A stretch of 40,713 nucleotides of DNA from contig NZ_JAFFQA010000046.1 in assembly GCF_016919065.1 (NCBI RefSeq), forward strand, positions 1 through 40,713, in the 5' to 3' direction. The position numbers were made by a program, and so were the translations under genes. Each line of letters begins with the position of its first letter. Positions within the stretch are counted from its first letter, which is position 1. Under the pieces are notes generated by a model that saw nothing but the letters and a program-made list of their open reading frames with translations, searched no databases and was not told the DNA's origin. The stretch is from Desulfobulbus rhabdoformis. Lineage in GTDB: Bacteria; Desulfobacterota; Desulfobulbia; Desulfobulbales; Desulfobulbaceae. Below are positions 33,963 through 40,713 of the stretch, piece by piece.

Positions 33963-35072
33963 ATGCACATTTTCATAGATACAAACATATTTTTCAATAA
34001 CTGGTATTTAAGAAGTGCGCATTTTCAAATATTCTCCAATTACATAAAGAACACTGATGCACGTATTTTATTACCAAAAGTCATTTGTGAAGAGGTAGAA
34101 AATAAATATAGAACAGAGTTGAAAAATGTACGAGAGGAAGTTCAAAAGGCTGTAAGAAGTGCAAATAATTTTTGTTTTGAGTCTTTCAAGATAGATATCG
34201 ATCAATTTCCAAACGATGAGTATAAATTTTTTGAAATAGCTAATAATGTTTTGAACAATGTTGATTTAATAGGCTATGAAAATGTCGATCAAAGAAAAAT
34301 ATTTTCAAATGCATTGAATGCTAAAAAACCATTTCGTGAAAAAGAAAAAGGATATCGTGATACTTTAATATGGCTCTCTCTGCTAGATTATATTAATAAT
34401 AATATTATTGAAGACGAAATTGTTATTATTACAAATAATTCTAAAGATTTTTTTGAATCAAAAAATAATGAATTCTACTTACATCAAGATCTAATAGAAG
34501 ACATTAAGAACTATGATATCAAAAATAATTTTACGGTTCGTAATTCTTTAAAAGCATTTATTGAATCTAACGTCAAAGAAAGTTTGCACTCTTTTCAGCA
34601 CGATGATATTCAAGAAGTTGAAGAAAGATTTGGTGAAATATTTGAAGAGTTTCTTGAAACCCATTCCAGAAATTACATGAACGATTTATCTCTTAAAGAG
34701 TTTAGTGAAATATTCGAAGAAGCTGGATATTCCACAGAAATTCTTAAACTTGTAAAGGAATACTACTTTGAGATATTCGAAGGGTTAGAAGATCCAGAAG
34801 TTATAAGTTGTAACCGAATCGAAGAGGGGAGGCTGTATATTGAGTATTTGTATAATCTTAGGATTTGCACTATTCAATTGAGATTTTCTTTAGCCGATTA
34901 TTACGAAAATCAAGGTCAATTGGAAAAAGAATTTTTTAATCCAGAATTTTTAGATGATGAAGTTATATTGTTTGCATTTCCCCGTTGCTATTACTCATCA
35001 AACTTCATTTTTGATATCGATAATGAAGCTGTTGAGGAATTTTCAATAGATAGCGTTTTTATGAAACAATGA
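33963..35072 (+). CDS. PIN-domain protein (DUF4935-like), cassette 1
   Basis: A 369-residue protein. The N-terminus MHIFIDTNIFFNNW has the first PIN acidic residue (D6), and CEEVENKY (about residues 42-49), GYRDTLIWLSLLDY (about 130-143) and IITNNSKDFF (about 155-164) supply the other acidic positions of a PIN ribonuclease fold. The pattern matches DUF4935-type PIN proteins. The C-terminal 170 residues are of unknown fold and rich in Glu and Phe. Base composition is much more AT-rich than the host genes, as is common for integron cassettes. AGGA precedes the ATG. A role in phage defence or as a toxin is inferred from the domain and its location; no antitoxin is visible. Confidence 0.8.
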   Translation: MHIFIDTNIFFNNWYLRSAHFQIFSNYIKNTDARILLPKVICEEVENKYRTELKNVREEVQKAVRSANNFCFESFKIDIDQFPNDEYKFFEIANNVLNNVDLIGYENVDQRKIFSNALNAKKPFREKEKGYRDTLIWLSLLDYINNNIIEDEIVIITNNSKDFFESKNNEFYLHQDLIEDIKNYDIKNNFTVRNSLKAFIESNVKESLHSFQHDDIQEVEERFGEIFEEFLETHSRNYMNDLSLKEFSEIFEEAGYSTEILKLVKEYYFEIFEGLEDPEVISCNRIEEGRLYIEYLYNLRICTIQLRFSLADYYENQGQLEKEFFNPEFLDDEVILFAFPRCYYSSNFIFDIDNEAVEEFSIDSVFMKQ

Positions 35073-35088
35073 AATAAAATATTTGCTA

Positions 35089-36957
35089 ATCGGGTAGCCG
35101 GGGGAAACTCTCCCCCAGCCCCCACACCACCTAGCATGCGGGTCCGCACTAGGCGGTTCCCATGAGCTACCGGGCCGTAGCCGGGTAATGGATGTTTACC
35201 CATAGATCTTTGATAGAAAGCAAACCTTGAACTTTGAGCCATTTATTGGTCATTCCCGATTGGGTCGCCAAGGTGCGGGATAATCTCCAAGGGCCTTTCC
35301 TGCTCAATCCAACCAAGATGGCCGCATGCAAGAAGGTTCCGAGTTTCCTCAACTCACGAACCTTGGTACGACAGTAGCGCCACTGCTTCCAGTAGCACAT
35401 GCGCACCCTGCGGCGCAGCCAATGGTCGAGTTCAGGTATCGGTCGATACCGCTCCGATATCCCGAAATATCCCATCCAGCCGCGCAGATACTCAGCCAGC
35501 TTGAACATTCGATACTCCATGGAGACACCCCAGCTCCGTCCGGTCAATTCCTTGATGCGCTGTTTGAAACGCACAAAAGCCTTGTCCGACCAACGGATCT
35601 TGGCACCCGTAAAGGAAAAACCGAGAAAGGTGATCTCGTTGACATGAGCCACCTTGCTCTTCTCCTGGTTGACTTTGAGCTTGAGTCTCTTTTCAAGAAA
35701 ACGGGTGACACTGGCCATGACCCGCTCACCCGCCCGGCGACTCTTCACCAAAATGACGAAGTCATCGGCATAACGGGCGAAACGGTGACTGCGCCCCTCC
35801 AGCTCCTTGTCGAGTTCATCCAGGAGGATGTTGCTGAGCAGCGGTGAAAGTGGGCCACCCTGTGGAACCCCTTTACGGGTCTCGTGCAGGCGGCCACCTA
35901 TCACCACTCCTGCTCGCAGATAGGTGCCGATCAGCTTCAAGACGCGCTTGTCACGCACCTTTCTACTGACCCGAGCCATAAGCACATCGTGCTCCACCGT
36001 GTCGAAAAACTTTGCCAGGTCGGCATCGACAGCCACGCGGTATCCCTCGCGGATGTGATGGCGCACCTGGTACACGGCATCGTGGGGCGACAGCCCCTTA
36101 CGGAAGCCAAAGCTGGCCGCCGAAAAGCCAGGATCAAAGATCGGCACAAGCACCTGAGCGATGGCTTGCTGGATCAAGCGGTCAAGGACAGCGGGAATCC
36201 CCAGAGGACGCGTGCCCCCTGTTACCTTCGGGATCTCTACCCGCTTGACCGGCAATGGTTTGTAACTGTTTGCAAAGATGGATGAGCGGATCCCTGGCCA
36301 ATGCTCCCAAGCATAGGCCATGAAGTCGTCTATGGGCATGTCATCCACACCCGGCGCTCCACGATTGGCCTTGACCCGTTTCCAGGCCTCACTCAGGTTG
36401 GCCCGGGAGAGAATCCGCTCCAACAGGTATTCATCGGGATCGGGTTTATCGTCAACGCGCCGATCAATTGCTCCCCCGGTCGGGTTCATCGCACTGGTCG
36501 AGCATGACGGGCCCTTTCCCTTCTCTGGGTTCGGTCCTTCGTCCGCTGGCAACGAACTACTATGACCTCGGCTGACTCCTGCCCGGGAACCAGGCATGTT
36601 ACCATGCATGGCGCTTTCCAACGGGAGTTGGATCGCATACCGGACAGGTCTCCCCGGATAAGGACGTGATCTGTCACTATGCAGGTAAGCGACCACGGGA
36701 GACTCCGATCGCGGCATTTACCGTATCTCCTAAACCCGGGGTTTTGTCATGTTGTGCTGACTTGCCCAGAGACTCGGCCTTGTATGCCGTTTCTGTTCGT
36801 CGACTCATAGCTTTGCGCTCCAGCTTCCTCCAGACGAGCTCTCGCGAGATCGCCCTTGCTTTCGGCTAGTATTTATGCTCCTGTCATCACGACAGTAACA
36901 GGGTTTACATACAGGGGACTTGCACCCCATTAGATCACGCCCATGCCGGGCGTACAC
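35089..36957 (-). mobile_element. Group IIC (attC-type) intron, copy 1, full length
   Basis: Reading the minus strand, the intron begins GTGTACG at 36957 and ends CCCGAT at 35089, fitting the group II 5' GUGYG-like and 3' AY ends. Domain V is visible at about 35122-35160 (stem CCTAG/CTAGG) directly after the reverse transcriptase stop. The borders were set by comparison with copy 2, as the sequences diverge abruptly outside these points. Its 5' exon on the minus strand is the stem of an attC site. It lies opposite to the cassette genes, as is known for group IIC-attC introns, so it cannot splice from cassette mRNA. Confidence 0.88.
35167..36489 (-). CDS. ltrA: Group II intron reverse transcriptase/maturase, copy 1
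   Basis: A 440-residue protein in intron domain IV. The order is RT-0/RT-1 (LLERILSRANLSEAWKRVK, GAPGVD), palm motifs VAVDADLAKFFDTVEHD, KGVPQGGPLSPLLSNI and the catalytic YADDF, then the maturase domain (LRGWMGYFG) and a basic C-terminus (HWLRRRVRMCYWKQWRYC). No endonuclease domain is present, as expected for class C introns. The frame is intact. It is open to 36717, but MNPTGG at 36489 is the likely start because what lies upstream is structured intron RNA. It differs from copy 2 at roughly thirty residues. Confidence 0.95.
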   Translation of the reverse strand: MNPTGGAIDRRVDDKPDPDEYLLERILSRANLSEAWKRVKANRGAPGVDDMPIDDFMAYAWEHWPGIRSSIFANSYKPLPVKRVEIPKVTGGTRPLGIPAVLDRLIQQAIAQVLVPIFDPGFSAASFGFRKGLSPHDAVYQVRHHIREGYRVAVDADLAKFFDTVEHDVLMARVSRKVRDKRVLKLIGTYLRAGVVIGGRLHETRKGVPQGGPLSPLLSNILLDELDKELEGRSHRFARYADDFVILVKSRRAGERVMASVTRFLEKRLKLKVNQEKSKVAHVNEITFLGFSFTGAKIRWSDKAFVRFKQRIKELTGRSWGVSMEYRMFKLAEYLRGWMGYFGISERYRPIPELDHWLRRRVRMCYWKQWRYCRTKVRELRKLGTFLHAAILVGLSRKGPWRLSRTLATQSGMTNKWLKVQGLLSIKDLWVNIHYPATAR

Positions 36958-37037
36958 AAGTCGCTCAACCTGACCGCGTGAACGGGAGTCGTTTTCCGCG
37001 AAGGCTGTTGGTGCGGCAGGTTAGCTCAACGTTGGGC
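36958..37037 (+). other. attC site of cassette 1, main part, split from its left core box
   Basis: The right core box is GTTGGGC (37031-37037). AACCTG-A-CCGC (36967-36977) pairs with GCGGCAGGTT (37013-37022), leaving A36973 unpaired, like the extrahelical base that directs integrase strand choice. A second RYYYAAC-like box, GCTCAAC, is at 36963-36969. The left core box seems to be GCTA (35085-35088) joined to AAG (36958-36960) across the intron, so the site is interrupted there. Confidence 0.8.
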
Positions 37038-37085
37038 TATTCAAAATAGCTAATCTAATACAAAACAAAAAATGACGTTACTGAA

Positions 37086-37883
37086 ATGAATGAAAATCAA
37101 GAAGAATTAGAATATTTACCATATATAGTCTTACCAAATCTTGATTATGATGCTCAACTTAGATTTATTAAAGAATTATTAGCCACTCACAAACAACAGA
37201 TTGAAGTTACAGAAAAAAGTATTGAAGAGATTACACAATATTTAAAAAATAATTTTAAGGATCATAGTGCAGAATATTTAGAATATCTAAACGATGAGAG
37301 AGGCGAAAAAATTCATTCTTCAATTTACCAAAGTGCAACGCACAGCATGTCTGCTATTGGTATGCTGGCACCATTTATTGAATCACTCTTTTATCAAGTA
37401 TTTTATGGTATTAAAGCAGTATTCTACGAAACATCGCAGCATCCAACTGATCATGTCCGTTGGAAATCTAATGAAACAGAAGTTTGGGATTGTCATTACA
37501 CCTGGAAAAATGGCTCAAGAGATCAGAATCCGAACATTGTAGAAGGTATCATGCAATTATCTGATGCAGTAGGTCTGAAATCTTTCCTTCCATCTGATAC
37601 TAAACTAATTTTGACAGTACTATTTTCTTACCGAAATAAAATGTTTCATTGTGGGCTAGAATGGCCAATCGAAGAACGAAAAAAATTTTACAGCAGAACT
37701 AAAAACGAAAGGTGGCCTGAAAGTTGGATAAGTTTTTCAACAATCGGCGATGAACCGTGGATTTTTTACCTTACGGATGAATTTATCCAAAAATGCATAG
37801 GATTAAGTGAAAATGTGATCTTGGGAATAGCGCAGTATGTCAAATATAAAATTCATGAAATCGAAGAATTAAACAAACTATAA
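37086..37883 (+). CDS. HEPN-like protein, cassette 2
   Basis: A 265-residue, mostly helical protein. The key feature is SYRNKMFHCG (about residues 184-193), which fits the R-x4-6-H motif of HEPN ribonucleases; RNKMFH supplies R, the polar N next to it and the H. An earlier helix (HSMSAIGMLAPFIESLFYQVF) is typical of the four-helix HEPN bundle. No nucleotidyltransferase partner is encoded nearby. The gene is AT-rich and starts 54 bp after the cassette junction with only a weak ribosome-binding site, as is common in cassettes. The likely role, RNA cleavage in a toxin or defence system, is inference from the motif. Confidence 0.68.
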   Translation: MNENQEELEYLPYIVLPNLDYDAQLRFIKELLATHKQQIEVTEKSIEEITQYLKNNFKDHSAEYLEYLNDERGEKIHSSIYQSATHSMSAIGMLAPFIESLFYQVFYGIKAVFYETSQHPTDHVRWKSNETEVWDCHYTWKNGSRDQNPNIVEGIMQLSDAVGLKSFLPSDTKLILTVLFSYRNKMFHCGLEWPIEERKKFYSRTKNERWPESWISFSTIGDEPWIFYLTDEFIQKCIGLSENVILGIAQYVKYKIHEIEELNKL

Positions 37884-37898
37884 AATATTATTTGCCCA

Positions 37899-39768
37899 AT
37901 CGGGTAGCCGGGGGAATCTCTCCCCCAGCCCCCACACCACCTAGCATGCGGGTCCGCACTAGGCGGTTCCCATGAGCTACCGAGCCGTAGCCGGGTAATG
38001 AATGTTTACCCACAGATCTTTGATAGAAAGCAAACCTTGCTCCGCAAGCCATTGATTGGTCATCCCTGAATGGGTCGCCAAGGTGCGGGATAATCTCCAT
38101 GGGCCTTTCCGGCTCAAACCGACCGAGATAGCCGTATACAGGAAGGTGCCGAGCTTGGTCAGTTCGCGAACCTTGGTGCGGCAATACCGCCACTGCTTCC
38201 AGTAGCACATGCGCACCCTGCGTCGCAGCCAGTGGTCCAGCTCGGGTATCGGTCGATATAGCTCCGATGTCCCGAAGTAGCCCATCCAGCCGCGCAGATA
38301 CTCGGCCAGCTTAAACATTCGATACTCCATGGAAACGCCCCAACTCCGTCCGGTCAGTTCTTTGATGCGCTGCTTGAAACGCACAAAGGCCTTGTCCGAC
38401 CAGCGAATCTTGGCGCCCGTAAAAGAAAAACCAAGGAAGGTGATCTCGTTGGTGTGAGCCACCTTGCTCTTCTCCTGGTTGACTTTGAGCTTGAGCTTCT
38501 TTTCCAGAAACCGGCTGACACTAGCCATAACCCGCTCACCTGCCCGCCGACTTTTCACCAAAATGACGAAGTCATCGGCGTAGCGGGCAAAAAAATGGCT
38601 TCGCCCTTCCAATTCCTTGTCAAGCTCATCCAAGAGGATGTTGCTGAGCAGCGGTGAAAGTGGACCGCCCTGCGGAACACCCTTGCGGGTCTCGTGAAGG
38701 CGGCCACCTATCACCACTCCCGCTCGCAGGTATGAGCCGATCAGCTTCAAGACGCGCTTGTCGCGCACCTTTTTGCCGACTCGAGCCATGAGCACATCGT
38801 GCTCCACCGTGTCGAAAAACTTCGCCAGGTCGCAATCTACTGCCACGCGGTATCCCTCGCGGATGTAATGACGGACCTGGTACACGGCATCGTGGGGTGA
38901 CAGCCCCTTACGGAAGCCAAAGCTGGCCTCCGAAAAGCTGGGATCAAAGATCGGCACCAATACCTGAGCAATAGCTTGCTGAATCAGGCGGTCAAGGACA
39001 GCGGGAATCCCCAGGGGACGCGTGCCCCCGGTTGCCTTTGGGATCTCCACCCTCTTGACCGGTAGAGGTTTATAACTGTCTGCAAAGATGGAGGAACGGA
39101 TCCCTGGCCAATGTTCCCAAGCATAAGCCATGAAGTCGTCTATGGGCATGGCATCCACACCCGGCGCTCCACGATTGGCCTTGACCCGTTTCCAGGCCTC
39201 ACTCAGGTTGGCCCGGGAGAGAATCCGCTCCAACAGGTATTCATCGGGATTGGGTTTACCGTCAACGCGCCGACCAACTGCTCCCCCGGTCGGGTTCATC
39301 GCACTGGTCGAGCATGACGGGCCCTTTCCCTTCTCTGGGTTCGGTCCTTCGTCCGCTGGCAACGAACTACTATGACCTCGGCTGACTCCTGCCCGGGAAC
39401 CAGACATGTTGCCATGCATGGCGCTTTCCAACGGGAGTTGGACCGCATACCGGACAGGCCTCCCCGGATAAGGACGTGATCTTTCATTATGCAGGTAAGC
39501 GACCACCGGGAGACTCCGATCGCGGCATTTACCGTATCTCCTAAACCCGGGGTTTTGTCATGTTGTGCTGACTTGCCCAGAGACTCGGCCTTGTATGCCG
39601 TTTCTGTTCGTCGACTCATAGCTTTGCGCTCCAGCTTCCTCCAGACGAGCTCTCGCGAGATCGCCCTTGCTTTCGGCTAGTATTTATGTTCCTGTCATCA
39701 CGACAGTAACAGGGTTTACATACAGGGGACTTGCACCCCATTAGATCACGCCCATGCCGGGCGTACAC
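37899..39768 (-). mobile_element. Group IIC (attC-type) intron, copy 2, full length
   Basis: The same intron as copy 1 at a second attC site. It runs from GTGTACG at 39768 to CCCGAT at 37899 on the minus strand. Length differs from copy 1 by one base, and most differences are scattered substitutions. Domain V follows the reverse transcriptase stop. The exons on both sides differ from those of copy 1 except for the core-box letters, so the two copies are independent insertions and not a segmental duplication. Confidence 0.9.
37977..39299 (-). CDS. ltrA: Group II intron reverse transcriptase/maturase, copy 2
   Basis: A 440-residue protein, full length, with the same domain order as copy 1: palm motif VAVDCDLAKFFDTVEHD, KGVPQGGPLSPLL, catalytic YADDF, maturase region LRGWMGYFG and the basic C-terminus. 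Differences from copy 1 are spread along the protein and spare the catalytic motifs, which argues for maintained function rather than decay. The start MNPTGG at 39299 matches copy 1; an open frame reaches 39506 through structured intron RNA. Confidence 0.95.
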   Translation of the reverse strand: MNPTGGAVGRRVDGKPNPDEYLLERILSRANLSEAWKRVKANRGAPGVDAMPIDDFMAYAWEHWPGIRSSIFADSYKPLPVKRVEIPKATGGTRPLGIPAVLDRLIQQAIAQVLVPIFDPSFSEASFGFRKGLSPHDAVYQVRHYIREGYRVAVDCDLAKFFDTVEHDVLMARVGKKVRDKRVLKLIGSYLRAGVVIGGRLHETRKGVPQGGPLSPLLSNILLDELDKELEGRSHFFARYADDFVILVKSRRAGERVMASVSRFLEKKLKLKVNQEKSKVAHTNEITFLGFSFTGAKIRWSDKAFVRFKQRIKELTGRSWGVSMEYRMFKLAEYLRGWMGYFGTSELYRPIPELDHWLRRRVRMCYWKQWRYCRTKVRELTKLGTFLYTAISVGLSRKGPWRLSRTLATHSGMTNQWLAEQGLLSIKDLWVNIHYPATAR

Positions 39769-39832
39769 AATTTTCTGCACCTGATCGGTGTTCCGCTGCG
39801 CTTCACACCAACAGGTGAGAAATACGTTGGGC
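39769..39832 (+). other. attC site of cassette 2, main part, split from its left core box
   Basis: The right core box is GTTGGGC (39826-39832). CACCTG-A-TCGGTGT (39778-39791) pairs with ACACCAACAGGTG (39805-39817), with A39784 unpaired. The left core box is GCCCA (37894-37898) joined to AA (39769-39770) across the intron, complementary to the right box. Removing the intron would restore a normal site of about 70 bp. Confidence 0.85.
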
Positions 39833-39954
39833 ATAGAAACAACCAACCATTGTCACTATATATCTTACAAATGTATTATAAAATAAATCAAAATATATAG
39901 AAATAAGGCCTCAGTCATAACTAAACAAATTTACATAGTACACAGACATAAGAG

Positions 39955-40305
39955 ATGAAGAAGAAAAAATATTTTGCATTGCCAGACTCCGAAATATCAA
40001 AGCTATTTGATAAATTTTCATATCCAATTTCAAAATCAGCCTTAGATGAAACCCAAAAACGAACTGCAATTAGTATTTCAAAGATTTTATGGATACTTTT
40101 CGTTTCCAGCCGAGACTCAGAACAAAACGTTTATGAATGCTTAGATCAAATCGAAGGAATTGATCACGAGGCAAATTTAAGCATAGGTGCTGTATATTTT
40201 TACAAGATGAAGAAGGCTTTGAGCAGAGTTGAAATAATTAAACTTAGAAACCACTATAAGAACGAAAACAATTTAAATAAAATTCAAGAATGGCACATAG
40301 AATAA
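39955..40305 (+). CDS. Small protein of unknown function, cassette 3
   Basis: A 116-residue lysine-rich soluble protein beginning MKKKKYFALPDSEISKLFDK. It has a helical middle part (KRTAISISKILWILFVSS) and an acidic helix (NVYECLDQIEGIDHEANL), and ends HYKNENNLNKIQEWHIE. No signal peptide or catalytic motif is seen, and I do not recognise a family. It is AT-rich, starts 128 bp after the cassette junction and has only a weak AAGAG before the ATG. It is followed by GCCCA, the left half of an attC core box, and then by the third intron. Confidence 0.6.
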   Translation: MKKKKYFALPDSEISKLFDKFSYPISKSALDETQKRTAISISKILWILFVSSRDSEQNVYECLDQIEGIDHEANLSIGAVYFYKMKKALSRVEIIKLRNHYKNENNLNKIQEWHIE

Positions 40306-40337
40306 TTATGGCCATAATAAAATACATTAATAGCCCA

Positions 40338-40713
40338 ATCGGATAGCCGGGGGTTTTTCTCCCCCGGCCTCCACACCACCTGGCATGCAGGGCCGCACCA
40401 GGCGGTTCCCAAAGAGAGACGGGCCGCGGCCGGTCAATCGATAGCTTCAGTTCTTTGAAAAGACGGCAGTAACCGCGGCTATCTTGGAGAGCTTGATTCC
40501 CATGACGCGCCCATTGTGTTCGCTCGTCCGGTCGGGTTCAACGCGATATGGAGCTCATGAGGAAAGACATCCCCCTCTTCAAGTTTGGCCCTTCGACAGG
40601 GTAAGTCTTCCCGGCTCTCTATGCCGGGCTTGTTTCCAGCCACCACACTGCCATCAGTGGTGACGTCCTGTCTACTATGGCCTCTGCTGACTTCTGCTCC
40701 ATCACGGAGACCG
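40338..40713 (-). mobile_element. Third group IIC intron, diverged and apparently without an ORF, cut by the window end
   Basis: The 3' end (TCCGAT on the minus strand) begins at 40338, right after GCCCA, the same position used by copies 1 and 2. Domain V resembles the other copies but its stem reads CCTGG/CCAGG where they have CCTAG/CTAGG, a compensatory A-T to G-C change. About 60 bp further on, the place where copies 1 and 2 encode the reverse transcriptase, no such frame exists. After about 100 bp the sequence resembles the 5' intron RNA (CGGTCGGGTTC). The maturase gene therefore seems to be deleted. The 5' end lies outside the window. Confidence 0.72.

Larger units (their letters stand above)
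33963..40713 (+). mobile_element. Integron gene-cassette array, integrase not in window
   Basis: Three AT-rich genes on the plus strand are each followed by an attC-type recombination site, and each site is split by a group II intron on the minus strand. Core boxes GTTGGGC at 37031-37037 and 39826-39832 mark two cassette junctions, so cassette 2 spans 37032-39826 including its intron, and cassette 3 starts at 39827 and leaves the window. The left border is undefined. No intI gene is present, so this is either the distal part of an integron or a cluster of attC sites lacking an integrase. Confidence 0.8.

Noticed and set aside
35089..39768. A long tandem duplication rather than two intron insertions
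   Set aside because: Similarity stops exactly at the intron ends; the flanking cassettes and attC sequences differ.

Overview
The window looks like a chromosomal segment of a sulfate-reducing or related anaerobic Desulfobacterota bacterium, most like Desulfobulbales. The reasons are a rubredoxin-type flavodiiron oxygen reductase, a complete periplasmic [NiFe] uptake hydrogenase operon of the Hyb type, and a six-subunit membrane complex related to hydrogenase-4. No rRNA or tRNA gene was seen. The taxonomic call is inferred from gene content only.

Left part (1-6.4 kb): the right end of an IS21-family element, a flavodiiron protein gene with a strong terminator, a YefM-YoeB toxin-antitoxin pair, a GrpB-family gene broken by one in-frame amber codon, and a divergent pair made of an unknown multi-pass membrane protein and a TIM-barrel, glycoside-hydrolase-like protein. 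Middle part (6.4-18 kb): a copper-exporting P-type ATPase, a very large protein with pyruvate-phosphate-dikinase-type nucleotide and phospho-histidine domains followed by a small Cys/His-motif protein (DUF6901-like), a DUF554 membrane protein, a secreted beta-lactamase-fold serine hydrolase, a zinc nucleoside deaminase and an orphan HigB-type toxin. A perfect 31-bp inverted repeat and a bidirectional terminator separate this from the hydrogenase operon.

Energy-metabolism core (18-33 kb), all on the minus strand: hybOABCD (small subunit, ferredoxin-like subunit, membrane subunit, large subunit, maturation protease), preceded by a lipid-anchored monohaem cytochrome-like protein. Then come six genes in the order hyfB-hyfC-hyfE-hyfF-hyfG-hyfI. 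The large subunit of this second complex lacks all four nickel-binding cysteines (the last motif reads DPSFHN where hydrogenases have DPCxxC). It is therefore probably not a hydrogenase but an Ehr-type (energy-converting-hydrogenase-related) complex. Two small paralogous proteins of unknown function are encoded just upstream.

Right part (33-40.7 kb): an AT-rich array of integron gene cassettes, all on the plus strand, carrying a PIN-domain protein, a HEPN-like protein (motif RNKMFH) and a small unknown protein. Each cassette's attC recombination site is split at the same place, in its left core box, by a group IIC intron on the opposite strand. Two introns are full length with an intact reverse transcriptase/maturase. 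The third is a diverged, apparently ORF-less relative that runs off the window. No integron integrase is visible. This nested arrangement (likely RNase or defence cassettes, each capped by an attC-targeting retroelement) is the most unusual feature of the window.
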